In this document: positions 46,573-57,239 of the stretch, piece by piece | Layout of the letters: each line of letters opens with the position of its first letter | Position numbering within the stretch: position 1 is the stretch's first letter | Assembly: GCA_020465985.1 (NCBI GenBank) | Contig: JAANYP010004342.1 | Location: forward strand, 62,001-126,000 | Direction of reading: 5' to 3' | Source of the DNA: Centrapalus pauciflorus | Lineage: Eukaryota; Streptophyta; Magnoliopsida; Asterales; Asteraceae | Length of the DNA stretch: 64,000 nt | Made by a program: the position numbers and the translations under genes | Notes under the pieces: model-generated | Databases searched by the model: none | What the model saw: the letters and a program-made list of their open reading frames with translations, nothing else | Told to the model about the DNA's origin: nothing

Positions 46573-47162
46573 TCTATTAATAAAAGAAAACGTCTAGCGA
46601 CACGTGTCGCTTCCTCATCACATCAAAATTTCATTTTACCGCTCAATTTTCCATATATAATCCCCATAGTTAATTACGTAATTTATATTTAAAAATTAAG
46701 TACAATTACAATCAAGTTTTACCTAATTTAACTCCTATAACTTAAAAATGATTTTTAAATGATTTTAATATCTTACATATCTAACTTCTAATTTAGCTAA
46801 CTAGACACCATGTCGTACATTTAAAAGTTAAATAATGTAGTATTGCTAATGAAATATTTTATAAATTCTTTTAATAAAACTATTTAAATTGTGTTTTATG
46901 TAAAACTAATTTTTTTTGAATTTTTATTAGTTAAATATAAATAAATCAAAAAATAAATAGTTTTATAACGAAACACATATTAGTACTATTCATACTGCAA
47001 TAAAAAAATTTAATTATGTTCATAAGGAAAAATAATAGTGTTTTTGTAATTTTTATGGTAGAAAAATAAACATTTTAATATGTAATTTACATTTGTATAG
47101 ATTTTTAGCAAACAATTAATTTATAAATCAAACATCCACGTAACACGTGGGCTAACAACTCG
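46573..47162 (+). mobile_element. Non-autonomous Helitron, plus strand
   Basis: It starts TCTATTAATAAAAG after A at 46572, followed by CGACACGTGTCG. It ends with the hairpin CCACGTAACACGTGG then GCTAACAACTCG, followed by T at 47163. A-to-T insertion and layout match Helitrons; the final tetranucleotide CTCG is a one-base variant of CTRR. The 590-bp interior is AT-rich and non-coding. Confidence 0.7.
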
Positions 47163-47491
47163 TTTTATATAAAAAAACTAACAACTATAATGGTTTATAT
47201 TATATATGATCGAGGTTGGGGTTAGAATCAGTATTGCACTATTTCATATTAAAAAGTTTAAGGGTAAATTAGAAATTCCGTCCCTGTGGTTTATAGCAAA
47301 TTACGGATCCCGTCCCTTTATAGAAGAAATTACAAATTCGATGTCTGTGGTTAACATTTTGTTACGGATTTAGTCCTTTGACAAGTTATTTTTTTAAATA
47401 TGACAATTTTACCCTTCATTAAATGATAAAAAGAAGTAATGAACTTTTATTTATTTTACAAAATTAAAAAACAAAAATAAAAAAATGATAA

Positions 47492-47493
<2 letters not shown>

Positions 47494-47535
<42 letters not shown>
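47494..47535. repeat. (CT)n microsatellite inside the left terminal repeat of the Pack-MULE
   Basis: About 42 bp of CT repeat is matched by (GA)n at 48114-48192 in the right arm, so it belongs to the terminal inverted repeat. Confidence 0.9.
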
Positions 47536-47537
<2 letters not shown>

Positions 47538-47624
47538 GAGTTCATCGTCTCAGACGAACCCACACACTCACCGAGAGACGAATACTTTTCCGGCGAAAGT
47601 TTTCATTAATCAAACGCATTAAAG

Positions 47625-48047
47625 ATGTTTAGAAATCAGTACGACACCGACGTCACGACATGGTCGCCGGCAGGGCGCTTGTTTCAGGTAGAGTACGCTA
47701 TGGAGGCAGTAAAGCAAGGATCGGCGGCCATTGGTCTCCGATCCAAGACTCACGTTGTTCTCGCCTGTGTCAATAAAGCTAATTCGGAACTTTCTTCGCA
47801 TCAGAGGAAGATCTTCAAGGTCGATGACCATATCGGCGTCGCCATCGCTGGTCTCACCGCTGACGGCCGTGTTCTCTCACGTTACATGAGATCCGAGTGT
47901 ATTAATTATGGCTATACCTACGAGTCTCCTCTTCCTGTTGGCCGTTTAGTTGTTCAGCTCGCCGGTGGCGGCGGAAGCAGGGCGGAACGGTGGTGGCCGG
48001 AAAAAAATAACCCTCTACATTATTTAACAGCAGCGATCACATCATAG
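47625..48047 (+). pseudogene. PAF1: Captured 5' fragment of 20S proteasome subunit alpha type-1 (PAF1), fused to unrelated sequence
   Basis: The native protein is an outer-ring subunit of the 20S proteasome. The first ~110 residues are the alpha-subunit N-terminus: MFRNQYDTDVTTWSPAGRLF, then QVEYAMEAVKQGSAAIGLRS, SHQRKIFKVDDHIGVAIAGL and PVGRLVVQLA. The frame then runs about 27 residues into sequence with no proteasome similarity (GGGGSRAERWW ...) and stops at 48047. The family is about 270-280 residues, so more than half is missing. The fragment starts with a plausible 5' UTR just after the CT tract, so a chimeric transcript from the element is possible. It lies entirely within the Pack-MULE. 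Confidence 0.9.
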
Positions 48048-48106
48048 ACATAAAAAACTTGAGCGGAAAGTAAGTAATATGCATTGTTTGATTCATGGTT
48101 TTGTTT

Positions 48107-48113
<7 letters not shown>

Positions 48114-48192
<79 letters not shown>
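48114..48192. repeat. (GA)n microsatellite inside the right terminal repeat of the Pack-MULE
   Basis: About 79 bp of GA repeat, the counterpart of the CT tract at 47494 but nearly twice as long, showing slippage after insertion. Confidence 0.92.
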
Positions 48193-48195
<3 letters not shown>

Positions 48196-49455
48196 TTATC
48201 ATTTTTTTATTTTTGTAAAATAAATGAAAGTTCATTACTTATTTTTATCATTTAATGAAGGGTAAAATTGTCATATTTAAAAAAATAACTGGTCAAAGGA
48301 CTAAATCCGTAACAAAATGTTAACCACAGACATCGAATTTGTAATTTCTTCTATAGAGGGACGAGATCCGTAATTTGCTATAAACCACAGGGACGAAATT
48401 TGTAATTTACCCAAAGTTTAATGTAGTTGGTTTGGAAGCTCCAAACAAGCTCAAATGAGTATACATGTGTATTGGTATGGATTCCATGTAGGGATAGCAA
48501 AAAACTTCATAGGGGAAACCGAAACCTAAACTTTTTTGGACGGGTTCGGGGATCTCATTGGCGATTTTATCGGGTACGGGTTCGGGGATGGGGGACCAAT
48601 CCCCGTCACACCCCAATAGTATTTATATTGTTTTTTTATATACACACACACACATATATACATACACATTCTTTCTTTAACTATGTTATAAATCTATAAT
48701 AATATATGATTAACATCTACGTAATTTTGGTTGTTAATATAATTGTATGTTAATATTTATCTATGTTAATGCAAGCGTGTTGTTGTTTAGTTTCATTTTC
48801 TTAAATTTCATATAAAATTTCATCTTTTATTGTTAAAAGTATATTTGATATCGTGTAAAAAATTGTTAATTTTAATCTTTTTAGACGGATCTTAGGTTTG
48901 GGTTCGTATGTATAAACCGGAAAAGAAAGACACTAACGAGTAATGAGTCTTATTGGGTATCCAATGAGAACCATGAAACCCGCGGGGACCCGATGGGATC
49001 CCCGATGATGAAACTAATCCTCGTCCTGAACCCGTCTCGTTGTCATTCCTAATTTCATGTGTTGGTAGTTGAAAATATTGAATTTTGGATTGTTAAACCT
49101 CAAACTCGTAGCACTTATTGTGCAGGTCTGAGGTCAACCCACCGAGTCACCATGGACGACTCGACAAGTCAACATCAGGATTGTAGAAATAGCTTACCAG
49201 GTCAACTCGACGAATTGCCTGAAGTGACTCGTCAAGTTAAATAATTCTATCCAAAAATCGATTTCGAACCTTGCGGGCGTAAGTAGGAAAGACAAACGGG
49301 GCGGGGACGGGAGGAGTTCATCATCGGGTTTCTTATTCGGGTCCTCATGGGTTTCGGGTCCCCGTTATTGTCTTTCGTTTCTTGTTTATATATACGAACT
49401 CGAACCTATAAGCTATCTAAAATATTAAAATTAACATTTTTTCAAACGATATCAA

Positions 49456-51545
49456 TGTGACACCCTTGCCACAATAACCACCATTTACAATACACTCAGG
49501 ATTAATCACCAACATACAATTACATAATGATCTGATAGCTTAATTAAAGTGCGGAAGCATAAAAGGACATAATTAAATAATACAAATTTGTCCAACACCC
49601 TACGGTGCTACAAAGGTTCCAATACTAAGTCTACATACTCAATAACATAACATCACTCCAAATTTATTACAACAACATTCTATAAATCTGTTACCAAGAT
49701 AAACAGTAGATATCTTCAATCACTTCAATAGACGGCCTAGCTAGAAGGTCCCGCAGCGGATTTTCCTTTTCCTGTAAAAATTTCAACAACTGAGGGGTAA
49801 GCGAATGCTTAGTGATTACCAAATGATTTTACACATTCCACAAATCCTTATGATGCCACCCAGGAGTAACACCGGTAACACATACCGTATACTCCACACG
49901 TACTCAAAGTACGCAAACCCGAGCCGCAGCTCCTTCGAGTTGACACTCGGCATAAGGAAAACCAACCATCTGAGGCAGACATAATATCGGGGATGACTTA
50001 CTGTCTATCCTGACCACAGAGGTGTCAAACTCTTGGTCATATAGCACAGTAACATCATAGTATAGATGCGACCCGCGGGTCCATCAATAGGATGCACAAC
50101 AAATGAACGTACATTCAACAAGTATGAATGTGCATCAACATAAACGCAAGTTAGTAGAGTGCCAAACGAAAATGAATCAACATGCCTCAGCAGGCAAAGC
50201 AAACATAAAGCAGATGCAGACATGTTAAAATCAAAGGTACTCACAGTGGGTGCGTTAATAAACTTCAAGTTAATTTTATTTCTCCTCGAGCTTTCAACCG
50301 GATCACAAAGTACCCCACTGTGGGTTAAACAACACCACAAGGGACCTGTTAAGTCAGTTGTATCAAAACATTGTGTCAATAGCTGTTTAAATTTCATAAA
50401 ACCAAATTTTTATAAGTTTTGTAACCTTTGACCCGAATTTCGGATCCATGTCCGAATTCGGACCCCGTCCGAATTCGGACCCCATCTCAAATTTGAATCC
50501 CCATCAAGTTCGGACCACAGTCAAGTTCGGACCATGTCAAGTTCGGGCCCCATCCGAATTCGGTCCCAACCGAATTAGAACCTCGACTGAATTTCAACAC
50601 TTAGAAATTATTTTTGCTATTTTTAATATTATAGAGTCCGTACCCATCCGAATTTGGACCAGATGCGAGTTCATCTCGGATCCGAATTCGGATCATCCGA
50701 ATTTCGAACTTGTGCAGTTTTTGTCATTTTCCAGATTTAATTTCCATCATTTTTGTACTTATTCAGTGTTCGAAATAATTTATGCCAACTTTCATACACT
50801 TTTAATACTAATATTAACACTTTTATATACCAAATTGAACACTTTTTGTCCATTTTTGTACACCCATCAAACAACACACTAAAACACACACTAAAATCCA
50901 AAAATCATATATAGAGCTTGAATCTGATGCTGAAATTTAATATGTAGCTTCCCTATCACTCGATTTGAATGATTCCATAACAATATCTAACATGCATTAA
51001 CATCTTCAACACCAAATCAGTGTTTCGGATTTTAATAAAATCGAACCCAAAATGCTTCTAAATTCGAAATTTAAAGAATTATTACCTTAAATCTTTGATT
51101 GCAGTAGTAATAGTTCCTCTGAATGATCTTGATTCCAACTTTTTAAACTTAAATTCCACAATTTGATGATCATGGATTATTTTAGAGAGAGACCGAGAGA
51201 GAGTAGAGGTTTTTAGAGAGAGAAGAAGATTGGTAAAATGAAAGACTATTTAGTCTTTTATTCCTTTCATTCTCATCTTTCATCTTTTGGCACATTTAAC
51301 CCCTCTACTTATTCGGTTCCATTAAATACTGATTTTATAAATAAAGAATTCTATCTTTATTTATTATCCTTGACAATTTGATAATTTTTATTCACTTAAA
51401 CAAATTAAAATTTCTAACTTTCCGAATAATGCAACCAACTTTATAATTACTCCAAATTCCGTACCAATCTTTCATGATCCAACTTAAATTACAAATTTAA
51501 ACTAATAAACTTCAAATATAATAATTTAAATCTGAGGATGTTACA
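49456..51545 (-). mobile_element. Solo LTR of an LTR retrotransposon (Ty3/Gypsy-like)
   Basis: The 2,090-bp segment begins TGTGACACCC and ends GATGTTACA, so it has TG...CA ends. It is flanked by the exact 5-bp duplication ATCAA (49451-49455 and 51546-51550). There is no internal gag-pol and no second LTR, so it is the product of LTR-LTR recombination. Minus orientation is suggested because TGTAACATCCTCAGATTT is a common type of plant Gypsy LTR start. A GAATTCGGAC-repeat block lies at 50430-50710. Confidence 0.9.
50430..50710. repeat. Degenerate TCCGAATTCGGACC repeats within the solo LTR
   Basis: About ten imperfect copies of (T)CCGAATTCGGACC or CAAGTTCGGACC follow each other. The core CCGAATTCGG is palindromic. 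It may be a regulatory block of the LTR; this is inference. Confidence 0.65.
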
Positions 51546-51867
51546 ATCAAATATCTTTTTAACAATAAAAGATGAAAATTTATATGATATATAATCAAAT
51601 GAAACTAAATAACAACACGTTTGCATTAACATAGATTAAGATTATCTATTAGCAACCAAAATTAGGTAGATACTAATCATAGGTTATTATATATATACAT
51701 GTGTGTGTGTCAATATATATATAAAAAATAATATAAAAACTATCGGGCCGGGGATTGGTCCCCCATTTCCGAACTCGTACCCGATATGATCCTCGAGCCT
51801 GCCCCGAAAAGTATGGGTTTCGAGTTTCCTAATCGGTTTTGGGTTGTTTGCCATCCCTAGCCTTAAG

Positions 51868-53580
51868 CGATGATCCAATACTTGTTTCACATTCCTAGTG
51901 GAAGGGTTTTAAGGATTTAAAAGTCAAATTCCCAGAGGGCTTTAGCTCACTATTCAGCTTGTGGTATAGTCTTGTAATGTCATGAGATCTGGGTAGCTGC
52001 TTTTTAATAACATAGTGATGTAATAGCAACTTAACAATGTACCTTGTAGCATGAGTAGTGCATGACTTTATTGTATTACTTTATTTAGACTTATGCAAGC
52101 AGTTAGCATTTTATGCCTTATTAGATTCATTATGATGATTGTGATTTATTCCTGGGTTATGCAAGCATGCTTAAAGTAAGGATGTGACAAGTCTCGTAGG
52201 ATTCTGAATGACTTGAAATTATTGGTTTGAAGTTCAAAGCCTCATTGGGAAGGTTTTAGAAGTTGTTTAGTGATTTGAGACTTATGTATGACCTATTTAT
52301 TTTTGTTATAAGTGCTTTGAAAGATTAAAGCCTATTGGAAGCGACATATTCAGTATTTGGTTATTTTGGTTCATTTAAAGAATTGAAACTTCGTATGTTT
52401 CTATTGTGGTTCACCTAAGGAACCGAAACTTAAGTTCCACTAATCATTGTGAGTTTTGACATTAGTAATACCTATTGTCACATGTACATCATTGCCTATA
52501 TTGTTGCACGATATGTTGAACCTTATGGTATCATCCTGATTGTTGTTGGATATTTACTTTAATTGCATTTATACATGAATTACCCATAACATGTTCAATT
52601 ATACAATAATAACCTTTTTTTTTCAAGTTTAACGATATGATACACATTTTTTCTCGATATGCTACGTGTACCCATGAGTTACTCATTAATGTGATACGTG
52701 AATTACCTTCGATGATCGGTAAAATTAATTTAAATGTTGATGTGGCTTTTGATTGATGATATGACACCTTTGACTGTTGACATGTCATCTTTCAGCATGC
52801 TTTTGACAGATAATATGGTAATTTAAATGTCGATGTGGATACATGTTTTTTTTCCTTCTGAAAATCCTTAAACTTAAAGATTTTTTGGAAAAACAAATTT
52901 TGAAAAAGATAAATAAATAACTTGATGATTTTATTAGTAAAAATAATACGGACTAAACTGTAAAACATAAGAAACATGTTGATATTTTTTTCGTAACAAA
53001 CTCATAAAAGTAACTTTCAATTATCATCGACTGAAAACTTTTACGGGTATGTTTGACACAACTAGTTGGAGACGTGAGCTGAAATTTTTAGTAGCTAAAG
53101 CCTAGAGGTTTTAGGAGCCGTAGTTTTTTGAAAGAGCGTCATAAAACGACATTAAAATTAATTTAACTTTGTAGCTTATGATTATTATATTATGAGATAA
53201 AAACATAATTTTGTTGGACCAAAAGATCAATCTTTTTATAAATGCTGTTCAAGTCTTGTGAAGAAGATTTTGAAAACTCTTATTTCCGAATTAAAATCTC
53301 AAACTTTTATCAATCAAACGAAACTTTTCCATCTTTAATTTTTAAAAAGTCAAAAACTAAAACTTCAAAAAAAAAAAAAAAAAAAAAAAAGTCGCTGCCG
53401 AACACACTTGCTCAACCATTGTTTTAAAATAAATAGAGTAGGCAGGTAAATAATTATGGTATGATATTTACTGCCTTTTACCCTCTTTTCGTATACACTG
53501 CACATGGAAAGGTCCCTTTCAGCAGCATTCACCCAAAAAGTACAAAATAAACCCAAAATTCTCTTCTTCCTTTCCCTTCG
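51868..53580. other. Intergenic DNA upstream of CAF1, no gene recognised
   Basis: The sequence is moderately AT-rich and without clear repeat ends. A poly-A run at about 53368-53390 may mark the 3' end of a retroposed insertion, but no duplication was found. Confidence 0.45.
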
Positions 53581-53809
53581 AAACCCTAATTAGACTCTCA
53601 GATATTCAGATCTGCATCACAAAGGTTTTGGAAATTTCTCAATACATGCTTCTTATCTCACTTATATTTCGTATTTTTTGATTGATTATCTTTGCTGATC
53701 ATGCTTATTGCCTGTGTATGTGTCAGATCTGGATCGACTCAATTTCATGATATGGTTTGTATATTCAAAAAATTTCGATAAAAAAATTTGACAATTTTTG
53801 TTATGAGAA

Positions 53810-54619
53810 ATGTCGCTTTTGTCAAAAGGCGATTCGATTCAGATTCGGGAGGTGTGGAATGACAATCTCGAAGAAGAATTTGCTTTGATTCGACGCCTCG
53901 TTGATGATTTCCCTTTCATCGCAATGGACACCGAATTTCCTGGAATTGCTCTTCGACCTGTTGGTAATTTCAAAAACAGTAACGATTATCATTACCAAAC
54001 GTTAAAAAGTAATGTGGATATGCTCAAATTGATCCAATTAGGGTTAACATTTTTTGATGATCAAGGGAATCTACCAACATGTGGAACGGATAAGTTTTGT
54101 GTCTGGCAATTCAATTTTCGGGAATTTAATGTCAATTATGATGTCTACGCGAATGATTCGGTCGAGCTATTGAGACAGAGTGGGATTGATTTTAAAAGAA
54201 ACAACGAATGCGGCATCAGTGCCCGGAGATTCGGTGAGTTATTAATGTCATCAGGGATTGTTTTGAATGATGCTGTGTATTGGGTTACTTTCCATAGTGG
54301 ATATGATTTCGGGTATTTGTTGAAGGTGCTGACTTGCCAGAATTTGCCCTACACGCAAACTGAATTCTTTAGCTTGATCAATATGTACTTCCCAACCATT
54401 TTTGATATTAAGCATTTGATGAAGTTTTGCAACAGTCTTCATGGTGGATTGAACAAGTTAGCTGAATTGTTGGAAGTTGAAAGAATTGGTATTTGTCATC
54501 AGGCTGGTTCAGATAGTTTGCTTACGGCTTGTACTTTCAGAAAGTTGAAAGACAACTTCTTTCGTGGTTCGCTGGAGAAGTATGCCGGGGTCTTGTATGG
54601 TTTAGGTATTGAGAATTGA
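53810..54619 (+). CDS. CAF1: CAF1-family deadenylase (CCR4-NOT complex subunit)
   Basis: Shortens mRNA poly(A) tails as part of the CCR4-NOT complex. A single uninterrupted frame of 269 residues, as is typical for plant CAF1 genes. The DEDDh ribonuclease residues are present: D40 and E42 in AMDTEFPG, D166 in SGYDFGYL, H230 and D235 in HQAGSDSLLT. Other landmarks are EVWNDNLEEEFALIRRLVDD near the N-terminus, KLIQLGLTFFD, FCVWQFNF and KHLMKFC. Length matches the family (about 270-285). The leader contains AAACCCTAAT (53581-53590) and possibly an intron ending GTGTCAG near 53727. The copy looks intact. In Arabidopsis, several close paralogues exist, so the exact orthologue is not assigned. Confidence 0.95.
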   Translation: MSLLSKGDSIQIREVWNDNLEEEFALIRRLVDDFPFIAMDTEFPGIALRPVGNFKNSNDYHYQTLKSNVDMLKLIQLGLTFFDDQGNLPTCGTDKFCVWQFNFREFNVNYDVYANDSVELLRQSGIDFKRNNECGISARRFGELLMSSGIVLNDAVYWVTFHSGYDFGYLLKVLTCQNLPYTQTEFFSLINMYFPTIFDIKHLMKFCNSLHGGLNKLAELLEVERIGICHQAGSDSLLTACTFRKLKDNFFRGSLEKYAGVLYGLGIEN

Positions 54620-56158
54620 CAACAATGGTTCATTGTTGAACACAGTAGAGAAAATAAAAAAAAATAATTTATGAGAAAAAGACAACGAAAATGAAATGTT
54701 GGTTGTTTGCGCTATATGTGTGTTTTAAAGACACCACAGTTTGTACATTTCTTGAGGAAAAAAGGTTACTTTTTGATTTACAAGATATTTTTTTTTGATA
54801 CAGTGTTATTATGTTCTGGTTTATACAATTTTGATTTCTTTAACTAGCAATGCTTGATGAATCAACAACAAAAAGATGCAGGTCTGATGTTCTTGGTGAA
54901 GGACCTTTGATTGGTTGACATTGTCATGCACTGTTGCGGTTCTTGTCACAGGTATGTATCGGTTTGTTGGTTATACATATTTTCCATCTTTTTAGCAGAT
55001 TAAATATTAATGGATGGAGTACTAATTAAGGTGTTTATTTCAAGTTAAGTGATGCTGTACTAATTAAGGGTACATATTTTCCATATAGTTGCTGTTGTGC
55101 CAGATTTTAGGTTCTTTAGGTTACCATAACTGTCTAATTGCACATTCTTTGTTTGTAATCATGGACCAACCTACATGGTTTGTACTTTGTGGAAACTTTT
55201 GTTACAAGAGTTTCATACATTGGGTGGAGATACCCTTTTTTAAACCTGTTTCTTAACCATATTGTGCCTGTGCCTATATAAACATACGATTTAACAAAAT
55301 CAACTTTCTGTCTAGACGGACACGGACTCGACGCATCACCCTATGTATTCTTATAGATTACAAATAAGCCACATGGTAGTTGTTATTACGTGACATTTTA
55401 CTGTGTTTTCAGGTGTTAAACTTTTATTCTAAAAATGTTTATTACTTTTAAAACATTTAAAGAATGTGCTTATACAAAACATTTAAATAACTATTGTTAT
55501 AAATGATGTTAAATCTCTTAATATATTTATTTATTTTTTAAATAAAATCTCAGTTAAATCAACATAACAACTACCCCATTCGACTAAAATATTAATGAAA
55601 ATTACACTCAAATAAAATGAAATAATCAAAACCTGCAGTGAAAACAAACTTTCAAAGTAAAGATCGTATTATTCTTTTTTGACGTTAATTGTATATGTTA
55701 TGTCGAAATGAATTTACATAAAATTATATTTATGTTGTATCGATATGAAATTGACACAAAATTAGCTTGTTAATTGTTCACACATTAATACAACATGAAA
55801 TTACATTAAAACTTGGTTAAATTCATAAAGATGTTATTTTACCAATCCAGTATTTTCTTTTATAGAAGTTACTTGGAGGCAGATCTATTTTATCAATTCA
55901 CTATTTGTTTAGTAAAATTAATTTTTACCATCAAGTACGTTTAATAATAAAAGACGAATTAAATCGATCAATTTTACATAGAATATATTATAATTTATTA
56001 ATTTTAACAAGAATAATTGACATTTTGACTAATTAATATTTAAAATAAGTTTTAGTACATGCCGCTAGTTTTAAACATTGGCACGCAATCTTGATCTTAA
56101 CTCTTGCGATCCCAAAAAAGAAAAAGCAGGAAATGAAGCCATCCAATAAATACACCTA
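54620..56158. other. CAF1 3' region and AT-rich intergenic DNA
   Basis: The 3' UTR probably extends a few hundred bases past 54619; GATGCAGGTCTGATGTTCTT near 54875 could be a further transcribed exon. From about 55400 the sequence becomes strongly AT-rich with no recognised feature. Confidence 0.4.
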
Positions 56159-56360
56159 ACCACTTGATCTATGACATATATCAGGTGGCCAGCACCAAAG
56201 TGTGGGAGAGGTTCCCTTTGGTTGAGATTTCGAGTTCGAGCCTTCCTAAGGGCGTTTCTCCTTAGGTGAATGTGTGGGGTTTGGTCATCACCCTCAAGAT
56301 TTCTAACAATGGTGCTAATTACTAACCACTAACATCTATTGTTAAAAAAAAAAAAAAAAC
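56159..56360 (+). mobile_element. tRNA-derived SINE, copy 2
   Basis: It is homologous to the SINE at 6670-6852: GGTTGAGATTTCGAGTTCGA, CTTAGGTGAATGTG, TCACCCTCAAGATTTCTAAC and ATTGTTAAAAAA. It ends in 16 A residues. A-box-like GGTGGCCAGCACC and B-box-like TTTCGAGTTCGAGCC are visible. No matching target-site duplication was found for this copy. Confidence 0.75.
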
Positions 56361-56504
56361 TATGTGTTTAAGACAAAACTTGTTTTTTGTTGTTGGTATT
56401 TCAATACAACCTTAATGATGAAGATGATTCACTAGTGTAAAAACATGAATCCATTTTAATTTTCCTTAAAGTTAATAGAACAACCACATGATGATCAGTT
56501 AGTC

Positions 56505-57060
56505 ATATGTCATCATCCCCGAAGGGAAAAAAATATTCCTCTTCATCATCTTCCTCGGTTGCTTTCTCTTCGGCATCTTCATCATCATCATCATCAGAAT
56601 CCTCAGCCTTAACTGCTTCGGACTCATCCCACCAAACAAATTCTTTCAAAGCCTCATTTACAGGGCCGTCTCATGGACTTCGAAGGCCCTGTGCTTGTGA
56701 TTATAACATAGTTCCTTAAATATTTTAAATAGTAACTTAGTCATTTTGAAACTCAACTTTAATAGGTAAAGTGAAGTTTGTACATGAAAAAAAAAACTGA
56801 CTAGTGAGAAATTATAATAAATAATACGAATCAAATTGAATTTGACATGAATTCCATTATAACGCACTGATACATAAGGTATACATGTGAAATACAAAAA
56901 AAAAAATTATTGGTCTAAATTTAAATCTATATTATGACCGAGAGGCCCTACGAAATCGGGGGCCCTGTGCGATCGAGCCTTTCGCACACCCTAAAAGACG
57001 CCCCTGCTCATTTACTCTGGGCTTTCTGCATCAACCCTCTTTTATTGTTTCAGATTACAC
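56505..57060 (-). pseudogene. Possible degraded C-terminal exon with an acidic tail, interrupted by a hAT element
   Basis: On the minus strand, removing the element at 56661-57006 and one duplication leaves an open frame. It reads RKPRVNEALKEFVWWDESEA and then a Glu/Asp-rich tail (EDSDDDDEDAEE, EEDDEEEY) ending FPFGDDDI and a stop near 56505. The frame is closed by a stop upstream. I do not recognise the parent gene. The plus-strand Ser-rich ORF at 56507-56719 is the shadow of the acidic tail. Coding status is uncertain. Confidence 0.3.
56661..57006. mobile_element. Small non-autonomous hAT element (MITE), 346 bp
   Basis: The ends CAGGGCCGTCTC and GACGCCCCTG form an imperfect terminal inverted repeat (CAGGGCCGTC against CAGGGGCGTC). 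It is flanked by the perfect 8-bp duplication CTCATTTA (56653-56660 and 57007-57014), the hAT signature. Subterminal GGCCCTGTGC motifs recur inside. It is non-coding. Confidence 0.92.
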
Positions 57061-57239
57061 ATCACAACCAAAAACATATTTGAGATTCCTAAAAGACAAA
57101 TTCATTCATCAATTTTGAAATATGCAAAACAGACTGACTAGTTGGGACAAAGGAACCATATACCACTCTGAATTTTCAAGTTTAACCGCCACAGAGAACA
57201 CAACTCAGAGGCCTTGATATGAGCTTCTTCATGTTCAAA

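Larger units (their letters stand above)
47262..48412. mobile_element. Pack-MULE (Mutator-like element carrying a host gene fragment)
   Basis: Long terminal inverted repeats begin GGGTAAATTA and end TAATTTACCC. Each arm is about 270-300 bp and includes CCGTCCCTGTGGTTTATAGC-type sequence, TTTTACCCTTCATT and a CT/GA microsatellite at its inner edge. The 9-bp direct repeat AAAGTTTAA flanks it perfectly (47253-47261 and 48413-48421), the Mutator signature. No transposase is encoded. The middle (47536-48113) is the 5' UTR and first coding part of a proteasome alpha-1 gene. Confidence 0.93.
48489..51859. mobile_element. Long foldback (possible hAT-type) element split by a solo LTR
   Basis: The left end TAGGGATAGC and right end GCCATCCCTA are near-complementary. 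The left arm (48489 to about 49055) pairs with the right arm (about 49265-49455 continued at 51546-51859), with matches such as TTAACAATAAAAGATGAAA and CGGGGATGGGGGACC. The unpaired centre is about 49056-49264. TAGGGATG-type ends are like the Ac/hAT superfamily, but the 8 bp on each side do not match, so the class is uncertain. Removing the LTR restores a nearly continuous inverted repeat of roughly 560-bp arms. Confidence 0.72.

Noticed and set aside
48481..51867. 8-bp hAT duplication for the foldback element
   Set aside because: ATTCCATG on the left and GCCTTAAG on the right do not match, so the hAT assignment stays open.
56507..56719. Ser-rich plus-strand ORF
   Set aside because: It is the complement of a Glu/Asp-rich minus-strand frame and runs into the hAT element.
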